The notes: generated from the letters alone by a model not told the origin. A DNA stretch of 64,000 bases from Candidatus Phosphoribacter baldrii (GCA_016704565.1 JADIZV010000001.1:434001-498000), one strand, 5' to 3'; numbered from the stretch's first letter, positions 1 to 9,160 are shown. Made by a program: numbers and translations.

Positions 1-781
1 GCATGGCCTCGCCCGCCTCTGCGTCGAAGATGTGGGCGCCGAAGCGCCGGTCCGCGCCGAGCGCGAAGAACGCCGCCGCCAGCACCGGGAACACGACGAT
101 GACCATGACCGACGTCACCAGCACGGTCCAGGTGAATAGCGGCATACGGAACATCGTCATCCCGGGCGCGCGCATGGTGAGGATGGTCGCGATGAAGTTG
201 ACCGCACCCAGGATCGTCCCGAATCCCGTGAGCGCCAGCCCAAACACCCACAAGTCGCCGCCCAGACCTGGACTGTATGCCGCGGTCGACAGTGGCGCGT
301 AACCGAACCATCCGAACGCAGCCGCTCCGCCCGGGGTCAGAAAGCCGCTGACGACGACCAGCCCGCCGAACACGTAGAACCAATAGGCCAGAGCGTTGAG
401 CCGGGGAAACGCGACGTCCGGCGAGCCGATCTGCAACGGCACGAGTGCGTTGGCGAAACCGGCGAACAACGGAGTCGCGAAGAGGAGCAACATGATCGTG
501 CCATGCATGGTGAAGAGCTGATTGAACTGCTCCGCATTGTCGACGACCTGCAGTCCAGGTGCCGCGAGCTCGGCCCGAATGCCCAGCGCCAGCAACCCGC
601 CGAGCAGGAAGAACCCGAATGATGTCGCCAGGTAGAGGTTGCCGATGATCTTGTGATCGGTCGTCCTGAGGAGGCCGACGACGCGCCCTCCAGGGCGACG
701 GTCGAGGGCCTGCACACCGTCGGACCGGTCGCCGTGGCCGGCCGCTGGAGTCGACCTCGGACGGGCTGCGCTGATCGTCAT
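1..781 (-). CDS. ctaD: Cytochrome c oxidase subunit I, N-terminal part (runs off left edge)
   Basis: Reverse-strand reading from an ATG at 781 stays open to the window edge and gives 260 residues of haem-copper oxidase subunit I. After a 40-residue cytoplasmic tail comes the family hallmark TTDHKIIGNLYL, then helix I. The EQFNQLFTMHGTIMLLLFA stretch carries the low-spin haem ligand histidine. AFPRLNALAYWFYVFGGL and the loop GWFGYAPLS follow, then AVNFIATILTMRAPGM. Subunit I of the aa3 oxidase reduces O2 to water and pumps protons in the cytoplasmic membrane. The Cu_B site and cross-linked Tyr would lie beyond position 1. The gene is divergent from the SufR-like regulator at 830, with about 50 bp between them for both promoters. 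Confidence 0.95.
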   Translation of the reverse strand, partial: MTISAARPRSTPAAGHGDRSDGVQALDRRPGGRVVGLLRTTDHKIIGNLYLATSFGFFLLGGLLALGIRAELAAPGLQVVDNAEQFNQLFTMHGTIMLLLFATPLFAGFANALVPLQIGSPDVAFPRLNALAYWFYVFGGLVVVSGFLTPGGAAAFGWFGYAPLSTAAYSPGLGGDLWVFGLALTGFGTILGAVNFIATILTMRAPGMTMFRMPLFTWTVLVTSVMVIVVFPVLAAAFFALGADRRFGAHIFDAEAGEAM

Positions 782-829
782 GACGGCCTCGCCTTCCCTT
801 GGGTGTCTTTGGATAGTACGCTCAGAACC

Positions 830-1561
830 GTGTTAAATATTCCCTCGGGATCGACGGGTCGGGGGCCGTCCGCCACGGCCGCGCCGGTCGCTGTTGCGAC
901 GCCCGCGCAGGCTGAGGTCCTCGCGGCGCTCACCGCCGGCGGGCCGTCCACCGCCGCCGAGTTGGCTTCTCGGATGGGGCAACACGCCAATACGGTCCGC
1001 GAGCACCTCGACGCGTTGGTCGCCTTGGGCCTGACCGCCCGGGAGCGCGAGTCGCCAGCAGGACGGGGGCGACCGGCATACCGGTATGCCGCGGTCTCCG
1101 CCTCCCCCGAAGGCGCGGCCTACCGCGTGTTCCTTGAGGCGCTGGTGGAGGAGTTTGTCGCGACCGGCCCGGTCGAGCGCGCCACCGAGCGCGCCACCGA
1201 GCTGGGCCGCCGCGCCTCGCTGACGCCGCCGCGAAGCGAGTATGGCGCCGCGCCCAGCTCAGCCCCGTTGGCTCGTACGAAATCGGCCACCCGGCAACGA
1301 CTTTCCCGGGCGCTCGCTGACGCGATGGATGGCCTGGGGTTCACGACCGAGGAGCTGCCGCGCGGCCGTGGGCTGCGCTTGCTCACCTGCCCCTTGATCG
1401 ACGTGGCCACCCGGCATGCGGCAGTCGTGTGCGGTTTCCACCAGGGGATGCTCCAGTCGATGGCGGCGCACGCCGGCGCGGACCCCAGCACCGTTGCCCT
1501 GACGCCGTTCGCCGAACCCGGGGCCTGCGTGGTCCGCCTCGGCCCTGCCGCGCGCCACTGA
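830..1561 (+). CDS. SufR-like winged-helix regulator (COG2345 type), possible Fe-S sensor
   Basis: Predicted 243-residue transcription factor. Residues about 20-80 form a winged helix (QAEVLAALTAGGPSTAAELA, then QHANTVREHLDALVALGL). The C-terminal half has the spaced cysteines of the SufR/COG2345 family: LLTCPLIDVA, VVCGFHQGML and GACVV. In SufR such residues bind a [4Fe-4S] cluster; that this protein does so is inferred. The frame is open upstream into the ctaD leader, so the start is uncertain. GTG 830 is chosen because it lies beyond the divergent ctaD start. A perfect 16-bp palindrome made of two fused GTATGCC motifs lies inside the gene at 1074-1089. DUF2249 gene follows 51 bp later and may share the transcript. 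Confidence 0.75.
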   Translation: MLNIPSGSTGRGPSATAAPVAVATPAQAEVLAALTAGGPSTAAELASRMGQHANTVREHLDALVALGLTARERESPAGRGRPAYRYAAVSASPEGAAYRVFLEALVEEFVATGPVERATERATELGRRASLTPPRSEYGAAPSSAPLARTKSATRQRLSRALADAMDGLGFTTEELPRGRGLRLLTCPLIDVATRHAAVVCGFHQGMLQSMAAHAGADPSTVALTPFAEPGACVVRLGPAARH

Positions 1562-1612
1562 CGCACGACCCAGCGCTCGACCCACCGCTCGACCCACGAT
1601 CGAAGGAGAGCC

Positions 1613-1924
1613 ATGACCCACCAGCCCGCCGACCTCACCCTGACCGAGGTCGACTCGCATGCCGGCGGAGGCTGCGCCTGCGGTGAGCACGACGAGCAGC
1701 TGCCCGAACTCGACGCGCGGGTCATCCCGCACGCGATCCGGCACGGTGCGATCTTCGGAGCGCTGGGCGCTGTCAAGCCCGGCAAGGGCATGGTTCTCGT
1801 CGCACCGCACGACCCGCTGCCGCTGCTGGCCCAGTTGGCCGCTCGTGAGGGCGACGCCGTGGAGGTCAGCTATCTGCAGCGTGGCCCGGAGGCCTGGCGG
1901 CTGCGCCTGCACCGCGTCCGCTGA
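1613..1924 (+). CDS. DUF2249 domain protein
   Basis: A 103-residue protein with the complete DUF2249 signature: ELDARVIPHAIRHGAIFGAL, then GMVLVAPHDPLPLLAQLAAR and VSYLQRGPEAWRLRLHR. A good ribosome site (AAGGAGAG) precedes ATG 1613. An N-terminal GGGCACGEH segment could bind metal. DUF2249 proteins are often encoded near nitric-oxide or respiratory genes, which fits the neighbouring ctaD and Fe-S-type regulator. No biochemical role is established, so function here is unassigned. Confidence 0.85.
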   Translation: MTHQPADLTLTEVDSHAGGGCACGEHDEQLPELDARVIPHAIRHGAIFGALGAVKPGKGMVLVAPHDPLPLLAQLAAREGDAVEVSYLQRGPEAWRLRLHRVR

Positions 1925-2008
1925 CCTGATCGTCCGGCCGCGTGACCGCAGCTCAGGCACGAAACGCACCTGAGCGTCAACTGGACTCGACCCGGTATGC
2001 CGCGCTCC

Positions 2009-2157
2009 TCAGCGGCCGTGCTCACCACCGTGCTCGTCGCACACCAATCCGGTGTTCGCGCAGGCGGCGCAGGTGAACATGCCAATCCGGGCGGAGGCCC
2101 GACCCCGTTGCAGACAGGGCACTCGCGCAGCGGGCGCTGACACCGGCTGCAGTCCAT
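2009..2157 (-). pseudogene. Small double zinc-ribbon protein, frame disrupted
   Basis: Two Cys-rich halves lie in different reverse-strand frames. From ATG 2157 one reads MDCSRCQRPLRECPVCNG. After a frame change near 2090 the other reads FTCAACANTGLVCDEHGG and ends at a TGA at 2009. Together they match the pattern of small actinobacterial zinc-ribbon proteins (CxxC...CxxC.G...CxxC.tG.vC..HG). One indel would restore a protein of about 50 residues. Either the gene is broken or the sequence has an indel here; three other disrupted genes lie within 5 kb. Confidence 0.45.
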
Positions 2158-2236
2158 GGGTGAGTCCCCTCGCGACAGATCCACCGGGCGTGACCGCCCT
2201 GATCACTTCTGACGGACGGGCATGGCGGCTCCTCTT

Positions 2237-2345
2237 GAGCACCGTTGTTGGGCACCCCTGGTCGGGCACCGTCGTCGAGCACCGTTGTTGGGCACCCCTG
2301 GTCGGGCACCGTCGTCGAGCACCGTTGCCGAGCACCGTTGTCGAG
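2237..2345. repeat. 40-bp tandem repeat with 10-11-bp sub-units
   Basis: A 40-bp unit starting GAGCACCGTTGTTGGGCACC occurs twice back to back (2237-2276, 2277-2316). It is followed by shorter echoes of GAGCACCGTTG up to 2345. The units are themselves built from variants of GGGCACCGTTG. It sits in the gap between the zinc-ribbon remnant and the gene at 2468; apart from this repeat I see no gene in 2158-2467. Confidence 0.85.
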
Positions 2346-2467
2346 CTCTGTCGCACCGTTGCGCCCACAGGGCGGATGACCAATGCGCCACACACAGCCG
2401 CCGAGACGCCTCGACCGGGGCTAGGCTCTGGCCCCGGATGCCCGATTTGCCGCCGTGAAAGGGCCAC

Positions 2468-3251
2468 ATGGATCGCGTCACGCAGCTCGCCGAAGAGCTC
2501 GACGCCCTCCATCGGGGGCGTGGTTTCAATGCCGACGACGTCACCGAGCAGCTGGGACCGGTGCTGGCCGGGATCGTCTTCGCGGACAGCGAGGGGGACG
2601 CGGCATACGGGAGGGATCTGCTGCGGCGGTGGCCTAGCGGCGGCCGCGCTGGTCAACCGGTCGCACGTGACGCCCGACCAGAATCCGTTCGCCGTGAGCG
2701 GTTGGTACGTCGACCGACTCGAGGCAACGGCGTTCCTCGACGAGGTGCGACCCCGCTTCCACAGCCTCCGGGAGATCGTCGCAACCCACTCCGGGGTGGT
2801 GGAGATCTGCGAGTCGTGGAGCATCCCGCGGCCCGCCAACGAGCCCTTGGTCGACGACCTGGACCTCCAGACCACGGAGGGCTGCGAGATCACCGAGCTG
2901 GCGAAGATCTCACCGAGCACCTGGCGGGTCACCGTCAGCCTCGGCAGGGAGCTCGCAGCCCGGGAACGCCACCGCCTGGGCTTCTCAGTCACGCTGCCCT
3001 CACGGGCGTTCGTGCGCCCGATCAACGGTTTCGTGCCGGTCCGCCGCACGCGGTCGTTCCGGTCCGAGGTCCATCACGGGCCACACGCCGGGTTGACCCG
3101 GGCCTGGCGAATTGATGGGGTGCCCCCGATGGCCGTCGACGATGACGTGCCCCTCGGCGAGCAGTTCGACCTCAGGGACGGGGCCCCACTCGTGGCCGAG
3201 TGGAATACCGTGCGTCGCGGCTTGGCCTACGGCATCGGCTGGTCCTGGTAG
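2468..3251 (+). pseudogene. Hypothetical protein, frameshifted near 2630
   Basis: The first 55 residues (MDRVTQLAEELDALHRGRGF, then VTEQLGPVLAGIV) read from ATG 2468. From about 2630 the sensible protein continues one frame over: ALVNRSHVTPDQNPFAVSGW through FVPVRRTRSFRSEVHHGPHA to GLAYGIGWSW and a stop at 3251. Codon usage is coherent in both halves, so one gene of about 260 residues carrying an indel is likely. The N-terminus resembles that of many actinobacterial proteins of unknown function (EELdaLrRGRG...LGp.L). No catalytic motif was recognised. Confidence 0.5.
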
Positions 3252-3255
3252 GGCC

Positions 3256-4134
3256 TCACCGACCTAGCCGACGGGGCCCTCTCTCCGACGCTTGGCGATC
3301 GGCAAGCCATGCCTCAAGGTCAGCGATGACCTCGGCAGCCGCCCCCCGGGGTTGCCTCCCACAGATGGCCAGGCTCGTCGTCAGAAAAGCCTCGTCCGGG
3401 CCGCACCCAGAGGTGCGCGACGCGGCATACCGAGTGCGGAACTGGCTCACCAACGCGAGTTCGGCCGGATCCGCATCGTCGATCGGACAGCCCACGTCGA
3501 GGTCGTCCGGCAACGGCCCGACGACGGCGCGGAACGGGTTGAGGATGGTGGCCGCCACCCACTCTTCCCCGGCCACATCACGCGCCACCCGCAGCACCTC
3601 ATCGACGTCCTGCTCGATCTCCCGGCGCGCTGCCGGCGTACCCAGGGACCGGAAGCATCCGTCGACGGCGCACTTCTCGGCGGCCCACATGTCGGTCGGC
3701 CATTCGACCGATTGCCGGTTGTCGCGGCATACATAGGCGCGGACCATCCGGAAGAGTTGCTCAAGCCACTCCCGTCGGACGGGGTCGGCGGTCGTATGCC
3801 GCATCGCCTCGATGACCCGGCCCGGCACCCCGTCGGTCCGAGTGGGCTTGGCCGGCAGCCCGCGGGCCACGCGCCCGGCGCGGTCGAGTTCAGCGACCTG
3901 GGAGGCGACGACCCGGCGCGCGTAGGGCACCCACTGGGACACGGCAACGTGATCCTGCCCCGTGGCCCGATCCTGCAGTCGGGTGACCGTCGTGAGGTAG
4001 ATCGAGTGGACGATCCCCAGACACCCGTCCTCACGGCAGCGGGCGTTGAGATGCCGACCCGTGGGATCGGAGGCGCTATAGGGGACGAGACGGGTCGGGC
4101 AGCGCGAGACACCGCGCGCGGCGTGCGCTCGCAC
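3256..4134 (-). CDS. Hypothetical protein with N-terminal Cys residues
   Basis: About 290 residues on the reverse strand; the frame is open further upstream, and GTG 4134 is only a plausible start. The early part has Cys residues (SRCPTRLVPYSASD, then NARCREDGCLGIVHSIYL) that could form a metal site. The middle is helical, and EWPTDMWAAEKCAVDGCFRS is distinctive. No family was recognised. It is convergent with the frameshifted gene ending at 3251. Confidence 0.5.
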   Translation of the reverse strand: MRAHAARGVSRCPTRLVPYSASDPTGRHLNARCREDGCLGIVHSIYLTTVTRLQDRATGQDHVAVSQWVPYARRVVASQVAELDRAGRVARGLPAKPTRTDGVPGRVIEAMRHTTADPVRREWLEQLFRMVRAYVCRDNRQSVEWPTDMWAAEKCAVDGCFRSLGTPAARREIEQDVDEVLRVARDVAGEEWVAATILNPFRAVVGPLPDDLDVGCPIDDADPAELALVSQFRTRYAASRTSGCGPDEAFLTTSLAICGRQPRGAAAEVIADLEAWLADRQASERGPRRLGR

Positions 4135-4409
4135 GCGAACGGTCTGCGTCCCCACCACACGACCTCGGCGAGGTCGGCGTCCATGGGCTGGGTCGACACG
4201 AAGGAGCCCTCCACCAAAGGGACGGACGTCGGTGGGCCCCCGAGGACCGACGAGACCCATCGTGTTCGTTGACCTGCGCGTGGGCGAAGGATTGCAGCGG
4301 TTCTGTCCACTATTTGTCCAGCGCACGGGAGCGCTGCGAGAGCCTCACCTCGCCCAACAGATTCTCTGTCAGAGGGCGGCGATAGGGTCAAACGGTTCGG
4401 CGGGACCCG

Positions 4410-5310
4410 ATGAGCGGAAGGGACGAGGCGAGGATGCCCGAGCGGCATACGGCAAGCGGGTCGCTGCTGCTCGTGCTCGCCGCCGTCGTCTCCGTCCAGT
4501 TCGGTGGTGCCATCGCCGCCACGCTCGTGCCGGTCATCGGCGCGGCCGGGTCGGTGGTCCTGCGGCTGGGCGTCGGGGCTGCCATCCTCCTCGTCGCCAT
4601 CCGCCCGGCGCTGCGCGGACACAGCGCGGCCGCGTGGCGGACTGTCGTGCTCTTCGGCCTCGTGCTCGGGGCGATGAACTGGACCTTCTACGCATCGTTG
4701 GCCCGCCTGCCCATCGGGGTTGCCGTCACCATCGAATTCATCGGTCCCCTCACTCTCGCCGCGGTCCAATCCAGGCGGATCCGCGACCTGTTGGCGGTCG
4801 CGGCGGCGGCGGGCGGCATACTCCTCATCTCCCAGGCACTCACGGTGCCGTGGGGCGAGCTGGATCTCGGGGGCATCGGGCTGGCCCTGCTGGCCGGCAC
4901 TTTCTGGACGGCATACATCGTGCTGTCGCAACGCACGGGAGCGGTGTTCCCCGGGTTGCACGGGCTGGCTATTGCGATGGTCGTCGCCCTCGTCCTGGTC
5001 CTGCCGTTCGGAATCGGGTCGTTCCCGCAGTGGACCGGCGAAGTGCTCGTCAAGGGGGGCAGGCGTGGCCATCCTGTCCAGCGTCCTGCCCTACTCGTTC
5101 GAGCTGCTGGCGTTGCGACGCCTGAGCCAACGGGTGTTCGGGATCCTGCTCAGCCTGGAGCCCGCGGTCGCCGCCCTCGCGGGCCTCATCGTCCTCGGAC
5201 AGCGGCTCACGCCAACGCAGTTGATGGGCATGGCGTTCGTCGTCCTGGCGAGCGGGCTGGTCATGGGGGCGGGAGGGCGGCATACACCCGCGGACGGCGC
5301 GGCCACCTGA
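4410..5310 (+). pseudogene. EamA/RhtA-type exporter, disrupted by a G-run frameshift
   Basis: Ten-helix drug/metabolite transporter of the EamA superfamily (RhtA/YdcZ-like exporters of amino acids or threonine/homoserine). The frame from ATG 4410 covers about 215 residues: LVLAAVVSVQFGGAIAATL, then GAMNWTFYASLARLPIGVAV, then TIEFIGPLTLAA. At 5054-5059 there is a run of six G. Reading it as five restores AGVAILSSVLPYSFELLALR through RLTPTQLMGMAFVVLASGLV and a stop at 5310. Both EamA repeats are therefore present but split. Sequencing error and true inactivation cannot be told apart here. ATG 4434 is an alternative start. Confidence 0.8.
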
Positions 5311-5327
5311 GGCGACCCGGAACGGGA

Positions 5328-6239
5328 TCAGCCGAGCGTCTCGAAGTCCCACGTGGTTGTTGACGCGAACGTCTCCCCTAGCCGCAGCACCGTCGACGGG
5401 AAGTGCGGGTGGTTGGGACTGTCCGGGAAGTGCTGGGTCTCCAACGCGATCCCGGCCGCCGGGCCGTAGGGGCGCCCGGAGGTCCCCAGCGGGTGAGGGC
5501 GCAAATGCCCACCGGAATAGACCTGGATGCCCGGCTGGTCACTGCGGACCGTGAGGGCCAGGCCGGTTCGCGGTGCAACGAGCCGCGCGTGCTCGCGCAA
5601 CCCGCTGCCGGGGACGACGAACGTGTGGTCCAGACCCGTTGCGGCACGCACCTGCGGGTGCTCGGCGCGACGCCGCTCGCCGACCAGCGCGGGCTCGCGC
5701 AGGTCGAACGGCGTCCCCTCGACGGGGGCCAGTTCCCCCGTCGGTATGCCGCCCGCCCCCGTCGGAAGGTAGCGATCCGCCCGGATCTGGAGCAGGTGGC
5801 GGTCGACCGTCGGGGAGTCTTCGCCTTCGAGGTTGACGTAGGTGTGGTTGGTGAGGTTGACGACCGTCGGGGCGTCAGTGTGCGCGGTGAGGTCGATGCG
5901 CACCTGGCCCGGGGAGACGGCATACGTCACCTGGACGGTGACCTCACCCGGGAAGCCGCCGTCGCCGTCGGGGCTGACCAGCTCGAGGGTGACTCGGTCG
6001 ACTGCCCGGTCGACAACGGTCCAGGTGCGCAGGTGGCCATCCGGGCCGCCGTGCAGCGTCGCGGCGGTTTCGTTGGCCTGCAACGGAAATTCCTGGCCAT
6101 CCAGGCGGAGCCTGGCACCCGCGATGCGGTTGGCGTAGCGCCCGATGATGCCCCCGAAGTAGGCCGTGGACGCGCGATAGTCGGCGACGGTCGCGTGCCC
6201 CAGGACAACGTTGCGCCGTATGCCGCCCCTGTCCCGCAC
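5328..6239 (-). CDS. galM: Aldose 1-epimerase, slightly short N-terminus
   Basis: Galactose-mutarotase family protein of about 303 residues from GTG 6239. Visible family motifs are IIGRYANRIAGARLRLDGQ, the catalytic-region ETAATLHGG, NLTNHTYVNLEG, GLDHTFVV and GIQVYSGGHL ending with AIALETQHFPDSPNHPHFP. Galactose mutarotases usually begin with 25-35 more residues before the VVLG.AT..DY segment. Here that part runs into the 3' end of the DUF1206 gene, so the N-terminus may be truncated or the start misjudged. Activity (interconversion of alpha and beta aldoses) is plausible but not certain. Confidence 0.8.
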   Translation of the reverse strand: MRDRGGIRRNVVLGHATVADYRASTAYFGGIIGRYANRIAGARLRLDGQEFPLQANETAATLHGGPDGHLRTWTVVDRAVDRVTLELVSPDGDGGFPGEVTVQVTYAVSPGQVRIDLTAHTDAPTVVNLTNHTYVNLEGEDSPTVDRHLLQIRADRYLPTGAGGIPTGELAPVEGTPFDLREPALVGERRRAEHPQVRAATGLDHTFVVPGSGLREHARLVAPRTGLALTVRSDQPGIQVYSGGHLRPHPLGTSGRPYGPAAGIALETQHFPDSPNHPHFPSTVLRLGETFASTTTWDFETLG

Positions 6240-6258
6240 GTGCAGTCGCGGCCGAGGC

Positions 6259-7066
6259 TCAGACGCGGGCGAATCGTGCGCGGGCCAATGAATAGACCCC
6301 GTATGCCGCGAAGCCGACGGCGATGACGAGCAGTGGCAGGCTGCCCCCGGGGAGTTCGGTGAGCTTGCGCATGGCGCCGTCCAGCCCGGTGGCCTCGTCT
6401 GGTGTCCCGGTGACAGCTGCGATGAGGAAGAGGATCGCGACGAAGGCCAGAGCGATCCCCTTTGGCGATGTAGCCGGCGATCCCGGACCAGACCGCCCAC
6501 GAGCCGGGGTGTTCGCGCAGGTCGCGCATGAAGCGCCGAGTCCACCCCTTGTAGGCGTGGTAGCCGGCGATGCCGAGGATGGACAGACCGAGGACGGCCA
6601 CGAGCACGCGGCCCAGCGGCGCGTTGAGCAACCTCGCGGTGATGTCCACCGACTGGGTCGAGCTGTCGCTGCCCGAACCTCGCAGGAAGCCGACAGCGCT
6701 CCAGCCGATCGCGGCATACACGATGGTCTTGCCGACCGACTTGATCTTGACGCTGCGCTTGCGGCGCACGACCGCCTCGGTGATCTGCCACATGGCGAGC
6801 AGGGCGAACCCGACAACAGCGGCCCACAGGGTCAGCGTGCCCAGGTTCGAGTTGGTGAGGGTCGCCAGGGCGCCGGACTGGTCAGCCCTCGCGGCCCGGA
6901 CACCGAGGGCGACCTGGACTGCGAGCCAAGCGATGAGCAGGTGCAGTAGGCCGTTGACGGCATACCCGAGCCGGGCTCCACCCTCGACAATCGGGTGGTC
7001 GCCGACCTCCCGGACGGCGTCGGTGACGGTGACCGCGTCGTCGGACTGACCGTCGGAACCACTCAT
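6259..7066 (-). pseudogene. DUF1206 membrane protein, frameshifted
   Basis: Starts MSGSDGQSDDAVTVTDAVRE and contains the repeated two-helix DUF1206 modules (GARLGYAVNGLLHLLIAWLA; KTIVYAAIGWSAVGF; SILGIAGYHAYKGWTRRFM). The reading breaks at a C4/G4 run at 6457-6460. One base fewer restores AKGIALAFVAILFLIAAVTG through PLLVIAVGFAAYGVYSLARA and a stop at 6259. Six predicted membrane helices result, typical of the family. It lies 10 bp after the PAP2 phosphatase gene, so both were probably co-transcribed. Function of DUF1206 is unknown. Confidence 0.8.
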
Positions 7067-7076
7067 GGCGCGAGCC

Positions 7077-7775
7077 TCAGTCGGCCGAGTCGGAACGCCG
7101 GCGCAGGAAGTGCCAGGCCAACCACACGCAGATCAGCCCGTTGAGCAGGCCGACGACGACATCGGTGACGTGGTGCATTCCGCGATAGACCCGGGCATAC
7201 ATGACGGCCACGGGGATCGCCGCACAGACGACGGTGACTGCCCACCGCAGGGCCGGCTGGGTGATCCGCTGGGCGAGGATGAGCAGCGTGATGTAGAGCG
7301 TCGTCGGGGCCCCGACGTGACCGCTCGGATAGCTCGACGTGGGCGGCGCAGGATCATCCAGCCGCTCGACGTCAGGTCGCGGGCGAGCGACGATGGCATT
7401 GGCCACGACCATGAACAGCGCCTGCATCGACAGGGCGAGGGGAGCGATGACCGCGACCCACCACTGCCTGGTGCGCCACCAGATGAGCAGGGCGGCGATC
7501 ACCGTGGCGCCGATGACATTTTCGGTGTTGCCGATGAGCGACACCCAGTGCCACAACTCGGACTGCGCCGACGTCCGCATCGCCTCGATGGACTTGTTCA
7601 CCGAGTCCTCGTTGTCGGTGAAACTACGCAGCGGCCCCATGAGCAGCAGGCCACCGAGGGTCATGAGCACGCCCCACGCCAAGCCGGGCAGCCACGCCCG
7701 CTTGACCATGTCGCCAAGCGCTGACTTCACCCCCGGGTTGGTGGCATCAGCCTGGTATCGATCGAGTCTGGTCAC
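7077..7775 (-). CDS. PAP2-family membrane phosphatase
   Basis: A 232-residue membrane protein with the three PAP2 signature blocks in order: VVANAIVARPRPD (KxxxxxxRP-like), SYPSGHVGAPTT (PSGH) and ARVYRGMHHVTDVVVG (SRxxxxxHxxxD-like). The conserved His residues of blocks 2 and 3 are present. Such enzymes dephosphorylate lipid phosphates (phosphatidate, isoprenyl diphosphates) at the outer membrane face. The first basic residue of block 1 is replaced by Ala/Asn, so this motif is weak. It forms a short operon with the DUF1206 gene. Confidence 0.9.
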   Translation of the reverse strand: MTRLDRYQADATNPGVKSALGDMVKRAWLPGLAWGVLMTLGGLLLMGPLRSFTDNEDSVNKSIEAMRTSAQSELWHWVSLIGNTENVIGATVIAALLIWWRTRQWWVAVIAPLALSMQALFMVVANAIVARPRPDVERLDDPAPPTSSYPSGHVGAPTTLYITLLILAQRITQPALRWAVTVVCAAIPVAVMYARVYRGMHHVTDVVVGLLNGLICVWLAWHFLRRRSDSAD

Positions 7776-8014
7776 TGACGCTCCTCGGTGGCCGTCCGCA
7801 CGGTGCGTCGGCCTGGACGAGGCGAGCCGACACCCGAGGTGGTTCGGGCGTGCTGACCTCGTTGCCGGAGGCTAGCCGCAGGTCGACCCCCGCAACGGGT
7901 TCCTGCGCCAATTCCGATGAGCGTCGTCCGTTTTGCAATGCTTTCGGAGCTCCATCCAGTGCGCTTGATGCACAGCCCGCCGCGGCCGAGCTGCGGGCGG
8001 CTAGGGTTCGCGAC

Positions 8015-8935
8015 ATGACAGAGCACCCGGTTGCGCCGGTCGGACGGCTGGCAATCATCGTCAACCCGACGAAGTTTGACGATCTCACCGAGGTGAAGGC
8101 CACGGTGGCAGCCGGGTGCGAGCGCAACGGCTGGCCCGAGGCAGAGTGGTTTGAGACGACGGCGGATGATCCCGGCACGGGCCAAGCCGCCGCGGCAGTG
8201 GCGGGGGGCGCCACGGTGGTTTGTCCGCTTGGTGGGGATGGGACGGTGCGGGCGGTCGCGTCCGCCCTGGTGGGCACCGACGCCATTCTCGGGCTGCTGC
8301 CTGGCGGCACGGGCAACCTGCTGGCGCGAAACCTGGAGTTGCCCGTCGATGACCTGGAGGTGGCCCTGGACGTCGTGCTCAGGGGCCGCGACCGCCGGAT
8401 CGACGTCGGGACGATGCGGTGCGACGACGACCCGGAGCAGGTGTTCCTCGTCATGTGCGGCATCGGGTTGGACGCCGACACCATGGCCAACGCCAACGAG
8501 AAAGTCAAAGGCCTGCTGGGGTGGCCGGCATACCTCATCTCTGGGGCTCGGGCGGCGGTCCGCAGCGGCTTCACCGTGCGGGTGACCGCCGGGCCGGGCA
8601 AGCCGATCCGCCAGCATGCGCGAGCGGTCATCGTCGGCAACTGCGGCACCCTCACCGGGGGCGTTGACCTCATGCCCGATGCCAAGGTGGACGACGGCGT
8701 CCTGGACACCGTCGTGCTGTCACCCAACGGAGTGGTCGGGTGGGCGGCCGTCGCCGCAGAGTTGGCCACGGGCAACCGCAAGGGCCACAAGCGCCTGCAG
8801 CGACGCACGTCGGAGCGAGTCGAGATCGTCGCGTTCGAGCCGACCGAGGCCGAGCTGGACGGCGACGCCATCGGCCCCCGGACCCGCATCGTCTGTGGCA
8901 TCAAGAAGGCCGCCCTCGTCGTCCGCGTCGCCTGA
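8015..8935 (+). CDS. Diacylglycerol/sphingosine-kinase-like lipid kinase
   Basis: A 306-residue protein of the DagK/LCB5/YegS family. It has the nucleotide-binding start LAIIVNPTKFDD, the kinase signature VVCPLGGDGTVRAVASALVG followed by LGLLPGGTGNLLARNL, and a second-domain motif GNCGTLTGGVDLMPDAKVDD. It would transfer phosphate from ATP to diacylglycerol or a related lipid on the inner face of the membrane. A TAGGGT element at 8001-8006 lies just ahead of ATG 8015, suggesting a very short leader or leaderless mRNA. It is divergent from the PAP2 phosphatase, a functionally opposite lipid enzyme. Confidence 0.9.
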   Translation: MTEHPVAPVGRLAIIVNPTKFDDLTEVKATVAAGCERNGWPEAEWFETTADDPGTGQAAAAVAGGATVVCPLGGDGTVRAVASALVGTDAILGLLPGGTGNLLARNLELPVDDLEVALDVVLRGRDRRIDVGTMRCDDDPEQVFLVMCGIGLDADTMANANEKVKGLLGWPAYLISGARAAVRSGFTVRVTAGPGKPIRQHARAVIVGNCGTLTGGVDLMPDAKVDDGVLDTVVLSPNGVVGWAAVAAELATGNRKGHKRLQRRTSERVEIVAFEPTEAELDGDAIGPRTRIVCGIKKAALVVRVA

Positions 8936-8939
8936 GGAG

Positions 8940-9160
8940 TGACAGCGGTCCCCGCGTCGAGGGACCTGCTGATGAGGTGAGGCTGGAGCGCCACGTCCAA
9001 GACGCGGCGCAGGCCCGTGATGCCGAGGATGCTCCGGACGGGCACCGACGGCCAGACGGGACCACGCGGGCGTCGCGGGCACGGCATACCCGGGCCACTC
9101 CGAGCGTATCGATGACGAGCACGGTGGGCCGGGCCTCCCTTCTAAGCACGGCCCGTGAGT
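8940..9160 (-). pseudogene. Possible decayed STAS-domain gene
   Basis: Reverse-strand translations in two frames recall an anti-sigma-factor antagonist C-terminus: PTVLVIDTLGVARVCRARDA in one, then VPVRSILGITGLRRVLDVAL in another. The second half fits the usual VRRLLEITGLDRVFDV end of STAS proteins. No intact start or full domain is present, so I read this as a remnant. Apart from it, 8936-9256 holds two GTATGCC-motif copies and no recognisable gene. Confidence 0.35.

Noticed and set aside
3..302. Forward ORF at the left edge
   Set aside because: Antisense shadow of ctaD, whose reverse-strand translation is unmistakable.
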